Assembly: GCA_023460235.1 (NCBI GenBank)
Contig: JAEWRE010000021.1
Location: 62,001-126,000, forward strand
Direction of reading: 5' to 3'
Source of the DNA: Bacillota bacterium
GTDB taxonomy: Bacteria; Bacillota; Clostridia; TANB77; CAG-465
Length of the DNA stretch: 64,000 bases
Of the stretch, positions 52,791 to 60,626 are shown in pieces (position 1 is the first letter of the stretch; each line of letters starts with the position of its first letter). The position numbers and the translations under genes are program-made. The notes below the pieces were generated by a model, which saw only the letters and a program-made list of their open reading frames with translations, did not search any database and was not told the origin of the DNA.

Positions 52791-53360
52791 ATGAACAAAA
52801 GATACGATAAAAAAAATAAGAAGAGTAAAAAGATTGGATTTTTCAGAAGATTAATAAGAAACTTCTATCCAACTTACATATATGAAAAAGTAGAACATAT
52901 ACCATATAAATTGATTAAGAAAAATGATATAAAACTAATTTTAATTGATATGGATAATACATTAGTAGATCATAACCACATATACAATGATGATCTAAAA
53001 AAATGGATAAGAGATATAAAAGAAGAAGGAGTTTTAATATATATATTTAGCAATTCTCCAATGGGAAAAACTGTTAAAAAAATAGCAGCAGAACTTGGCA
53101 TAGAATATGAATATAATGTTTCAAAACCTGGAATAAAAAGATTTAAAAAAATATGTGAAGAGTTAAACATAGATAAGAAAAATATACTAATGATTGGTGA
53201 CCAAATATTTACAGATGTTTGGGGTGGAAATAGATTTGGTATTAGAACTATTTTAGTAACACCAATAGGAGATAAAGAATGGATTCTAACTAAAATAAAA
53301 AGGCCGCTAGAAAGAATAGTACTAAAACATTACTTTAAAAAGAAGGAGGCAACTAAATGA
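52791..53360 (+). CDS. YqeG-family HAD phosphatase
   Basis: A 189-residue HAD subfamily IIIA phosphatase. Catalytic motif I is LILIDMDNTLVDH (~50-62), motif II is the Ser/Asn in IFSNSP, and motif III is the LMIGDQIFTDVWGGNRFG Asp pair (~140-157). The N-terminus is strongly basic. YqeG belongs to a ribosome-associated gene set in Bacillus; its substrate is unknown. It overlaps the prepilin peptidase by 4 nt. Confidence 0.9.
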   Translation: MNKRYDKKNKKSKKIGFFRRLIRNFYPTYIYEKVEHIPYKLIKKNDIKLILIDMDNTLVDHNHIYNDDLKKWIRDIKEEGVLIYIFSNSPMGKTVKKIAAELGIEYEYNVSKPGIKRFKKICEELNIDKKNILMIGDQIFTDVWGGNRFGIRTILVTPIGDKEWILTKIKRPLERIVLKHYFKKKEATK

Positions 53361-54103
53361 CACAACTGATACCGTATATAGTAATATCAATATTAGCAGT
53401 TGTTTTTGGACAAGCTGTTGCACATCTTAATAAAAAGCTTCCACCAGTTGTACAAGAAGAAATTAGTTATAAAGAATTTTTTTCTACTTTAAAAAGTGAT
53501 TTCAAACTAGATATAAAATATAGTATAATATTTTTGATATTATTTAATTTAATGATTTATTATATCGGTAATTCAATTAGTACTTATTTATATACAATTG
53601 TAGCTTCATCTCTTGCTATTGTTTTCTCAATAGACTATAGATTTGAACTAATACCAGATGAATGTCATTTTATTATATTATTTGCAGGAGTAATTAACTT
53701 CTTTCTTAATCTAACTTCATGGTGGACATACATATTAGGTGCAATAGTTGGAGCAGCAATATTTTGGGGGTTAGGAAAGATAGCACTACTTATTTTTCGA
53801 AAAGAAGGAATGGGCTTTGGTGATGTCAAATTAATGGCAGCTCTTGGGTTTATATTTGGATTAAAAAATATATTAGTTATAACTTTAGTATCATTTTTTA
53901 TTGGCGCAATAATAGGTGGCCTACTACTTATATTTAGAAAAAAAGATGCTTCTAGTTATATTCCATTTGGACCATTTATTGTGGTTGCAACAATAATATT
54001 GATGTTTATTGGACCGGACTACTTAATAGAACTATATTTACTACTTTGTGGAGCACTTGGAACTAAAATGACAGACCTAATATATTATTTTTCAAATAAA
54101 TAA
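53357..54103 (+). CDS. Prepilin peptidase (A24 family)
   Basis: A 248-residue membrane protease with about seven helices. The two catalytic aspartates are in SIDYRFELIPDE (~92) and GMGFGDVKLMAALGF (~155). The N-terminal cysteine-rich methylase domain of PilD is missing, so it probably cleaves without a classical zinc-bound methylation module. Its likely substrates in this window are the two pilin-headed proteins at 31445 and 35315. It is coupled to yqeG. Confidence 0.9.
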   Translation: MTQLIPYIVISILAVVFGQAVAHLNKKLPPVVQEEISYKEFFSTLKSDFKLDIKYSIIFLILFNLMIYYIGNSISTYLYTIVASSLAIVFSIDYRFELIPDECHFIILFAGVINFFLNLTSWWTYILGAIVGAAIFWGLGKIALLIFRKEGMGFGDVKLMAALGFIFGLKNILVITLVSFFIGAIIGGLLLIFRKKDASSYIPFGPFIVVATIILMFIGPDYLIELYLLLCGALGTKMTDLIYYFSNK

Positions 54104-54130
54104 TTATAATTAATACACATTAAAGAGAGG

Positions 54131-54991
54131 ATGATAATAATTTTTAGTAATTATATAACATACATAACTATTTTCTTAATATCTTCACTTTTATTTGCTA
54201 GATACTATAAAGTTGCATCTCAAAAATCAAAAAAAGATGGTGCTCTTACCGTTTTATTAGAGCAAATAGCAGGTGTTTTTTGTATATTACTAATACCATT
54301 ATTTGAATTTAAAATTTCACAAGATATAAGAGTATATATACTTCTTTTATTATCTGTGATTTTTTATGCAATTAATGATAGGATAAATACAAAAATTAGA
54401 AGAAATTTAGAAATATCTATTGTAGCAATTTTAAGGCAACTTTCAAGTATTTTTTTAATATTTCTAGGATTAATATTCTTTAAAGAAGAATTTATCTTAA
54501 CTAAATTTATAGGATCATTCTTAATAATATTTAGTAATGTTCTAGTATTCTTAGATAAAGATAAATTAAAAATAAATAGGGATATAATATTTGGAATACT
54601 AGCAAATATATGCATATCAATGGCTATGTTTTTAGATATAAATATATCAAAAAGTTTTACGTTACCTTTATATATTTGGGCTACTCTAATATTTCCATCT
54701 ATTTTGATATTTTTTGTTGAAAGATTAAAAATTTGTGATATAATAGGTGAATATAAAAGTGGAGAAAAAAAGGCAATAATTATAACAGGTGTATCATGGG
54801 GAGTTATGATATTTTCTCAACTTAGAGCTTATCAGCTTGGACAAGTTACAAAAGTAGCACCGCTTTGCGCTTTATCTATAATTATAAACGTAATAGCAGG
54901 AATATTATTATTTGGAGAAAAAGAAAATATAATAAAAAAAATAATAGCTTCTATACTTATTGTTTTCAGTCTTATTTTGATAAATCTGTAA
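54131..54991 (+). CDS. EamA/DMT-family transporter
   Basis: A 286-residue membrane protein with about ten helices in two EamA repeats (first ~1-135, second ~150-286). Each ends with a pattern like FIGSFLIIFSNVLVFL and IIKKIIASILIVFSLILI. Substrate unknown. The ATG at 54131 abuts a GAGAGG site with no spacer, so the true start could lie slightly downstream at a rare codon. Confidence 0.82.
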   Translation: MIIIFSNYITYITIFLISSLLFARYYKVASQKSKKDGALTVLLEQIAGVFCILLIPLFEFKISQDIRVYILLLLSVIFYAINDRINTKIRRNLEISIVAILRQLSSIFLIFLGLIFFKEEFILTKFIGSFLIIFSNVLVFLDKDKLKINRDIIFGILANICISMAMFLDINISKSFTLPLYIWATLIFPSILIFFVERLKICDIIGEYKSGEKKAIIITGVSWGVMIFSQLRAYQLGQVTKVAPLCALSIIINVIAGILLFGEKENIIKKIIASILIVFSLILINL

Positions 54992-55022
54992 AATATATAT
55001 TTGGAATTTAGGAGATGATTTA

Positions 55023-55613
55023 ATGAAAGTGCTATTTGCTACAACAAATCCAGCAAAAATAAAGTACTATTATGATCAACTAAAGAAAAATGGCATTGAA
55101 TTACTTATTCCACAAGATCTAGAACTAGATTTGGAAGTTGAAGAAACAGGAGAAAATGCTATAGAAAACGCAATATTAAAAGCAAAAGCTTTCTATGAAG
55201 CTACTGGTATTACAACAGTGGCTATGGACGATACTCTATTTATTGAGGGATTATCTGAGAAAGAGCAACCCAAAACACATGTTAGAAGAGTAAACGGAAA
55301 AAGATTAAATGATGTAGAAATGATTGAATATTATACTTCTATTGCCAAAAAGCTTGGTGGACAAGCAACTACTTATTGGTTACATGGAGTAGCCGTTTGT
55401 AAAGATGGAAATGTAAATTCATATGATGTAAAGTCATATAATGTATTTACACAAGATTCAAGCCCAGTAATAGTGGAGGGCTATCCACTTGATTCTATAA
55501 GTATTGTTCCAAAATATAATAAATATAGATCAGAACTTACTGAGGAAGAAAGAGCAGTTGAAAAATTAGAATATAATCAACAGTTATATAATTTTATAAC
55601 AAGTAGTATATAA
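55023..55613 (+). CDS. RdgB/HAM1-family nucleotide pyrophosphatase
   Basis: A 196-residue NTPase fold related to the enzyme that removes inosine and xanthosine triphosphates. FATTNPAKIKYY at the N-terminus, EETGENAIENAILKAKAFYEATG and the AMDDTLFIEGL acidic loop are present. It diverges from housekeeping RdgB: the usual GxxSAR-type segment reads THVRRVNGKR. Substrate range may differ. AGGAGA precedes the ATG. Confidence 0.75.
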   Translation: MKVLFATTNPAKIKYYYDQLKKNGIELLIPQDLELDLEVEETGENAIENAILKAKAFYEATGITTVAMDDTLFIEGLSEKEQPKTHVRRVNGKRLNDVEMIEYYTSIAKKLGGQATTYWLHGVAVCKDGNVNSYDVKSYNVFTQDSSPVIVEGYPLDSISIVPKYNKYRSELTEEERAVEKLEYNQQLYNFITSSI

Positions 55614-55642
55614 TCATTTATTTAGATTTAGAGAGGTAAATT

Positions 55643-56041
55643 ATGTTTAAGGAATATATAAATCCTAAAAATTCATCAGCAGTAATTGGAGCGTATTCTC
55701 AAGCTTTAAAAATGGATTTGGGAAATTGTGAAATGATTTTTGTAACTGGTCAAATAGCACAAGATTCAAATGGTAATGTTATTTGTGAGGATATAGAAGG
55801 GCAAACAGAATATGTATTTAACCAAATAAAAAATATATTAAATGAAGCAAATTCTGATCTAACAGATGTAGTTAAAGTACAAATATTTTTAACAAATATA
55901 AATGATTTTTCAAAAGTATCGCCAATTAGGAATAAATATTTTTCTTTAAACAAACCAGTAAGCACTCTTCTAGAAGTAAGCAATTTAGTTAAAAAAGGAT
56001 GCAAAATTGAAATAGAAGTTATTGCAATTAAAGAAAAATAA
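55643..56041 (+). CDS. RidA-family protein
   Basis: A 132-residue YjgF/YER057c-fold protein, usually a trimer that hydrolyses reactive enamines to ketoacids. GAYSQALKM, FVTGQIAQD, VFNQIKNILNEA and the conserved KVQIFLTNINDF are seen. The catalytic Arg of true RidA (IRxxYF-type) is present as SPIRNKYF. It forms a row with the neighbouring RdgB-like and MBL genes. Confidence 0.9.
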   Translation: MFKEYINPKNSSAVIGAYSQALKMDLGNCEMIFVTGQIAQDSNGNVICEDIEGQTEYVFNQIKNILNEANSDLTDVVKVQIFLTNINDFSKVSPIRNKYFSLNKPVSTLLEVSNLVKKGCKIEIEVIAIKEK

Positions 56042-56064
56042 ATTTGTATATAGAGGTGATTATT

Positions 56065-56730
56065 ATGAAAATTACAAAGTATAATCAAGCATGTTTACTA
56101 GTTGAAACAAGTGGAAAAAGAATACTTGTTGATCCAGGAAATATTGGATATACTGATAATATGTTTGAAAAAGAATGGATAAATATTGATTATATATTAA
56201 TAACCCATAAGCATCCAGATCACTGTATTCCTGAAATAATAAATAAAATAGTTGTAAGGGATAATGCCAAACTATACACAACTTACGAAGTAGTTGAAAA
56301 TCAGCCATTATATGGAGCTAATGTTATTAAAGCTGGAGATATTATAGATGACAATGTTATAAAAATATATGTTACAAGAGCTATACATGGCTATTTACCA
56401 CATATGAAAAATAACGAGGTAAAAGAAAATGTAGGTTATATAATTGATGATGGTCAAAAAAAGTTATATATAACAAGCGATACAATAGGATTTAATAATG
56501 ATTATAAATGTGATGTTATATGTATGTCTTTTAATGGAAATGGACTTACCCTTGGAATATTAGATGGAATCTTATTTGCTAAGGAAACTGGAGCAAAATT
56601 AGTACTGCCTATACATATGCAACATCCAAATCCTATTATGAATCCTGATATAAAAATATTAAAGAAATCTTTACAAATAAATAATATAGAATATAAAATC
56701 TTAGATATTGGAGAAATTATTGAAATATAA
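56065..56730 (+). CDS. Metallo-beta-lactamase-fold hydrolase
   Basis: A 221-residue UlaG/YtkL-type MBL protein. I choose the ATG at 56065 (MKITKYNQACLLVET), behind GAGGTGA. Metal ligands: THKHPDHC (~50), His in HGYLPH and Asp in ITSDTIGF. The C-terminal PIHMQHPNPIM supplies another His. Substrate unknown. Confidence 0.85.
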   Translation: MKITKYNQACLLVETSGKRILVDPGNIGYTDNMFEKEWINIDYILITHKHPDHCIPEIINKIVVRDNAKLYTTYEVVENQPLYGANVIKAGDIIDDNVIKIYVTRAIHGYLPHMKNNEVKENVGYIIDDGQKKLYITSDTIGFNNDYKCDVICMSFNGNGLTLGILDGILFAKETGAKLVLPIHMQHPNPIMNPDIKILKKSLQINNIEYKILDIGEIIEI

Positions 56731-56762
56731 ATTATTTTATATCTAATAAAGATTACATAATG

Positions 56763-56791
56763 TTGACAAAATAACTCTTTTATGCTAAAAT
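56763..56791 (+). promoter_or_regulatory. Sigma-A promoter of the pseudokinase operon
   Basis: Consensus TTGACA at 56763-56768, 17 nt, TAAAAT at 56786-56791. The -10 sits at the centre of the inverted repeat at 56769-56809. Confidence 0.82.
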
Positions 56792-56809
56792 AGCATGGAA
56801 GAGTTATTT
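56769..56809. repeat. 41-bp inverted repeat covering the promoter
   Basis: AAATAACTCTT (56769-56779), TT, ATGCTA, AAA, TAGCAT, GG, AAGAGTTATTT (56799-56809). As RNA it forms 19 pairs including two G-U. It may be a terminator for the MBL gene, a repressor operator for the following promoter, or both. The T-tract after it is weak. Confidence 0.75.
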
Positions 56810-56884
56810 GTTGTACAATGTTATTATATTGTTGAGAAAAAGTAAATAAATTCAAAAAATAAAGTGAAAAGGAGTTGGATCAGG

Positions 56885-57937
56885 ATGAAGTGTGAATCTG
56901 AAGAGGCAATAATGTCTTCTTCAAAAGCCAGTGATATTTTTACTATGAATGCTTCTACAATTGAAATGGAAATGAAAGAATATGTCAAACGGTTTAAGCC
57001 AAAGGATTATAGCAAAATAAAAAATTTTATATTAACACAAAAAATTAATTTTCTATATCAACAGGCTTTAAATCAATTAGGTAACAATGAAATAGAAACT
57101 ATGGAAGTATGCCTTACAATTACAAAAATGGATGGTGAGACATATAAATATGATTGTAATTATTCATATGATATTAAAATCGGAAAGATGTATGTGACAG
57201 ATGACAATATAATTTTTATTATAGATCAACAAAAAGAAAATTATTATAAGAATTATATTGAAAAAACTAAAAAATTTCCAAAATTAGATAAGGAAATTTG
57301 GAATAGTACTGAATATATGTTTCCTAAGGTTTCAAAGCATTTCCAAACAAAAGAAGGTAAGTGGGCTATTTTTGTTGATAAACCATGTCGGATGTATCCA
57401 TTGAGAGAAATTTTGAATTATTTTAATGGAAAGTTAAATCCTCAATATGTGGCTTCTATTCTAACTAGACTATACTATTTTGAGTGTTATCTGGATTTAA
57501 TTGGAATAAACCACAATGGAATTACTGTAGATAATATTTTTTTTGCACCAGGTAGAACTATTAAGGATGGTGAATCATTTACAGTTGATGATATGAGAAT
57601 TGTTGGTGTTTTTGGTGGATGGTTCTTTACAACCTGGTCAGATCAAAAGCTGACTGGTTTGCCCCAAAAAATATTTGAATCACTTCCAACTGATTCAAAA
57701 ACATCTGGCTTTTCTTCATTTAAGGTAGATGTGTTATCTATAAAAATGGTTGCTCGTGAACTTTTAGGAGATATTTCTGGGGAAAATTTAGTTGGTGTAC
57801 CAGAAACATTTCTTTATTGGGTAAATAGTAATGACATAGCAAAAAATGCATATGAAGAGTTTTGTATTTGGGAAAAAGTTGTAACCCAAAGTTTTGGTGG
57901 GCATAGATTCGTTGAAATAGACGTTTCTATAGATTAA
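56885..57937 (+). CDS. Protein-kinase-fold protein, probable pseudokinase
   Basis: I place the start at the ATG at 56885, 9 nt after AAAAGGAG. The 350-residue protein has an N-terminal helical region (~1-60), a beta-rich part, and a stretch resembling the kinase C-lobe: FECYLDLIGINHNGITVDNIFFAP (~203-226) then MRIVGVFGGWFFTT (~237-250). In the HRD position the catalytic Asp is Gly, and in the DFG position Asp is Val; the metal-binding Asn (DN) is kept. So catalysis is unlikely. It is the first gene of an operon with a vWA-like protein. This assignment is from pattern, not alignment. Confidence 0.55.
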   Translation: MKCESEEAIMSSSKASDIFTMNASTIEMEMKEYVKRFKPKDYSKIKNFILTQKINFLYQQALNQLGNNEIETMEVCLTITKMDGETYKYDCNYSYDIKIGKMYVTDDNIIFIIDQQKENYYKNYIEKTKKFPKLDKEIWNSTEYMFPKVSKHFQTKEGKWAIFVDKPCRMYPLREILNYFNGKLNPQYVASILTRLYYFECYLDLIGINHNGITVDNIFFAPGRTIKDGESFTVDDMRIVGVFGGWFFTTWSDQKLTGLPQKIFESLPTDSKTSGFSSFKVDVLSIKMVARELLGDISGENLVGVPETFLYWVNSNDIAKNAYEEFCIWEKVVTQSFGGHRFVEIDVSID

Positions 57938-57960
57938 ATTTATCTTTAGGAGGTAATAAA

Positions 57961-58905
57961 ATGGGCGGAAGACCAATAGAAGCACATGAAATGCGGAGTT
58001 ATTATTCTGAAAGATCTTATGTAAGCAGCGCGACAAATGCAACTCAAGTTTTTAAAGAAAGAGAAATGTGGGAGAAATTCGATCCCTCTAAAATGAAGCT
58101 TCCAAGAGAAGCTAGGGATTCAGTAGCTAGTCCACATTCAAGAGGAATTATCCTTTCAGAAGATATAACAGGATCTTTGGGGAGCTTCTTATTAAGTCTT
58201 ATTAAAAATGAATTTCCAAGACTCATTACACAAATTTATGATTCTGTACCTTATGATCCACATATTATGTTTATGGGAATTGGTGATGTAGCTGAGGGTG
58301 ATAAAGCGCCTCTACAAGTTACTCAATTTGAAACTGATTTGAAGATGTTAGAACAGTTAGAAAAGATTTATTTAGAGCAAGGCGGAGGCTCAAATTCTTA
58401 TGAAAGCTATATCCTCTCTTGGTACTTTGCAGCAAAACATATAAAAATGGATTGCTGGGAGAAACGCAAAGAAAAAGGTTTTCTATTTACTTTTGGTGAT
58501 GAAGAACCTACTCCCAGGCTTACCGATTGGGATATAAAAAAAGTTTTTGGTTCACAAGATGAACTCGTAGGACGAGTAATTACTGCCGAAGATTGCTTTG
58601 AGGCTGTTTCTGAGAAATTTTATTGTTATCATATTATCTTACACGGTAATGGATACGATAGTGACGTTGTTAGAAAATGGCGTAATCTCATGGGGAGTAA
58701 AGTATGTGATTTGAGTGATCATAGTTTCATTCCCGAACTTGTAACAACAATATTAAGAATGCATGAAGGACTGAACAAATCAGATGCATTAAACAGGATT
58801 CAAAATAGCAAAGCTAAGAGTATCGTTGAAAGTGCACTAAGATGGCATGAAGAAAATATTATTAGCCCAATTGATAGTATTGAGCATAATATTGAAGTAT
58901 TTTAA
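57961..58905 (+). CDS. von Willebrand A-like domain protein
   Basis: A 314-residue soluble protein. After a ~55-residue N-terminal extension, residues ~60-235 look like a vWA fold: strand plus MIDAS-like SEDITGSLGSF (~66), GGGSNSYESY (~142) and FLFTFGDEEPTP (~178), spaced like the DxSxS, T and D ligands. It begins behind TAGGAGG, 24 nt after the pseudokinase. vWA proteins often pair with AAA ATPases or kinases in metal- or stress-linked systems; the partner here may be the pseudokinase. Confidence 0.6.
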   Translation: MGGRPIEAHEMRSYYSERSYVSSATNATQVFKEREMWEKFDPSKMKLPREARDSVASPHSRGIILSEDITGSLGSFLLSLIKNEFPRLITQIYDSVPYDPHIMFMGIGDVAEGDKAPLQVTQFETDLKMLEQLEKIYLEQGGGSNSYESYILSWYFAAKHIKMDCWEKRKEKGFLFTFGDEEPTPRLTDWDIKKVFGSQDELVGRVITAEDCFEAVSEKFYCYHIILHGNGYDSDVVRKWRNLMGSKVCDLSDHSFIPELVTTILRMHEGLNKSDALNRIQNSKAKSIVESALRWHEENIISPIDSIEHNIEVF

Positions 58906-58931
58906 TTAACCAAAATATTTTATAATAGAAT

Positions 58932-58966
58932 GATAAGGGAGATTAAATTCTCCCTTTATCTTTTTT
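58932..58966 (+). terminator. Terminator or attenuator directly before the PurA-like gene
   Basis: GATAAGGGAGA (58932-58942) pairs with TCTCCCTTTATC (58949-58960, one bulge), then six T running straight into the GGAGG site of the next gene. Transcription into that gene must pass this hairpin. Confidence 0.72.
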
Positions 58967-58979
58967 GGAGGTAGGGATA

Positions 58980-60218
58980 ATGAAAAAATGCTCTATTGTC
59001 ATAGGAAGTTTGTGGGGGGATGAAGGAAAGGGCCACATGACCGACATACTCTGTAGTTTACAAAATAGTTTAAATGTTAGATTTAATGGAGGGGCGCAAG
59101 CTTCTCATACAGTGGTAACTCCTGACAATAAAAGGCATGCTTTTAGGCATTTTGGAGCAGGAACTTTTTCAGGGGCTAAAACATATTTAAGTGAGAATTT
59201 TATAGTAAATACGATGGCTTTTTCAAAAGAGAGAAACGAATTGATTAAATATTTTAATATAACTCCATTTGAATTTGTAAACCCTAACTGTCTTGTTACT
59301 ACACCTTGGGATATTTATATTAATCAAGCTATAGAGGTAACTAGAGGGGAAAATAGACATGGTAGCTGTGGATTTGGAATTAATGAAACTGTTGAAAGAA
59401 GTAAAAATAAAAAATATAAAATAACAGTTATGGATTTACTTTATAAAGAAAAACTTAAAGAAAAATTATATTTAATAAAAAATGATTACGTTAAAATACG
59501 CTTAAGAGAAGAATATAATTTGGAAATAGAAGAATTATCTATTGAATTTCAAGATTTATTAGCCGATGAAGAAAATATAAGTATGTTTCTGTTTTATGCT
59601 AATGAATTTATTTCTAATGTACAAATAAATGGAAATAATGTAATAAATAAATTCGATAACGTTGTTTTTGAAGGAGCACAAGGATTAATTTTAGATCAAA
59701 ATAATACAGATTATTTTCCACATGTAACATCATCTAATACTGGAATAAAAAATGTAATGAATATTTTTTTAGATATAAATTTTAATGGATTGGTAAATAT
59801 TTATTACATGAGTAGATGTTATATAACTAAACATGGAGCAGGTAATTTGAAAAACGAATTAAAAATAAAACCTTATTCGAAAATTGAAGACTTAACAAAT
59901 GTTCATAATGAGTTTCAAGGATCATTAAGGTTTGGATATCTGGATTTTGATCTATTGGTACATGAAATTAACAAGGATTTAAAAAATCTTATTTTACCTG
60001 CAAATATAAATATTGTATTCACTTGTCTAGATCAAATTGATAAGTATTTAAAATATTTTCAAAATGGTGAATTAAAATCTATTGAAAGTGAAAAATTTCT
60101 TGAGATATCATGGAATATTCTTAGTAATAAAATTGAAAATTTGTATAATATACACGTAACTAATGGACCAACAAAAGATTATATTATTTCTCATAAATTA
60201 GAATGTGACTTATGTTAA
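58980..60218 (+). CDS. Divergent adenylosuccinate-synthetase-like enzyme
   Basis: I choose the ATG at 58980, 8 nt after GGAGG. The 412-residue protein keeps the PurA P-loop IGSLWGDEGKGHMTD (~6-20, catalytic Asp in GDEGKG), NGGAQASHTVVTP (~36, catalytic His) and FEGAQGLILDQNNTDYFPHVTSSNTG (~225-250), which matches the PurA EGAQG...TS segment. The rest is far from housekeeping PurA and the C-terminal part is unusual. PurA joins IMP/Asp; relatives such as phage PurZ use other substrates. Here the substrate is unknown. It follows the vWA gene behind a terminator hairpin. Confidence 0.72.
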   Translation: MKKCSIVIGSLWGDEGKGHMTDILCSLQNSLNVRFNGGAQASHTVVTPDNKRHAFRHFGAGTFSGAKTYLSENFIVNTMAFSKERNELIKYFNITPFEFVNPNCLVTTPWDIYINQAIEVTRGENRHGSCGFGINETVERSKNKKYKITVMDLLYKEKLKEKLYLIKNDYVKIRLREEYNLEIEELSIEFQDLLADEENISMFLFYANEFISNVQINGNNVINKFDNVVFEGAQGLILDQNNTDYFPHVTSSNTGIKNVMNIFLDINFNGLVNIYYMSRCYITKHGAGNLKNELKIKPYSKIEDLTNVHNEFQGSLRFGYLDFDLLVHEINKDLKNLILPANINIVFTCLDQIDKYLKYFQNGELKSIESEKFLEISWNILSNKIENLYNIHVTNGPTKDYIISHKLECDLC

Positions 60219-60238
60219 AACATAAGCCACATTTTTTC
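60205..60238 (+). terminator. Terminator after the PurA-like gene
   Basis: GTGACTTATGTT (60205-60216) with AACATAAGCCAC (60219-60230), one mismatch, then six T. The stop codon lies in the stem. Confidence 0.8.
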
Positions 60239-60302
60239 ATACAAGTTATATGTAGTAATTGGAGAAATAATTATTTTTGTTAGTTTATAAGAGTATTAAT
60301 AA

Positions 60303-60342
60303 AAAAGGAACCATACATAATAACGTAAGGTTCCTTTTAATA
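60303..60342 (-). terminator. Terminator of the zinc-ribbon operon
   Basis: AAAAGGAACC (60303-60312) with GGTTCCTTTT (60329-60338); on the minus strand followed by a T-run. Confidence 0.82.
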
Positions 60343-60349
60343 ATATAAA

Positions 60350-60622
60350 TTACATTTTTTGGGTATAAGATACACCATTTGTAATAGGAGTAGTTATACT
60401 TCCCTTAGAATTAATTGTTGTACCATCTGGCATTTTATAACTTATTGAAGTTATTCCACTTTTCCCGTAATTAGCATAAATTTTTGTTTTTTCAGAAATG
60501 AGCTTATCACCACAATCTGAACAAAAATTATCATCTAATTGATATATTATCTTTTTACAATGTGTACATCTCTTTAGGATTCTTTCTTGTAAAAGTATCC
60601 TTTTTCGAAAATTAATTCCCAT
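60350..60622 (-). CDS. Small zinc-ribbon protein, 90 aa
   Basis: A basic N-terminus (~1-17) followed by a zinc ribbon CTHC...CSDC (~19-38) and a beta-rich C-terminus with NYGKSGITSISYKMPDGT. It begins 4 nt after the stop of the 524-aa gene and is therefore in its operon. The ribbon resembles those at the end of that larger protein. Function unknown. Confidence 0.7.
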   Translation of the reverse strand: MGINFRKRILLQERILKRCTHCKKIIYQLDDNFCSDCGDKLISEKTKIYANYGKSGITSISYKMPDGTTINSKGSITTPITNGVSYTQKM

Positions 60623-60626
60623 AGAG

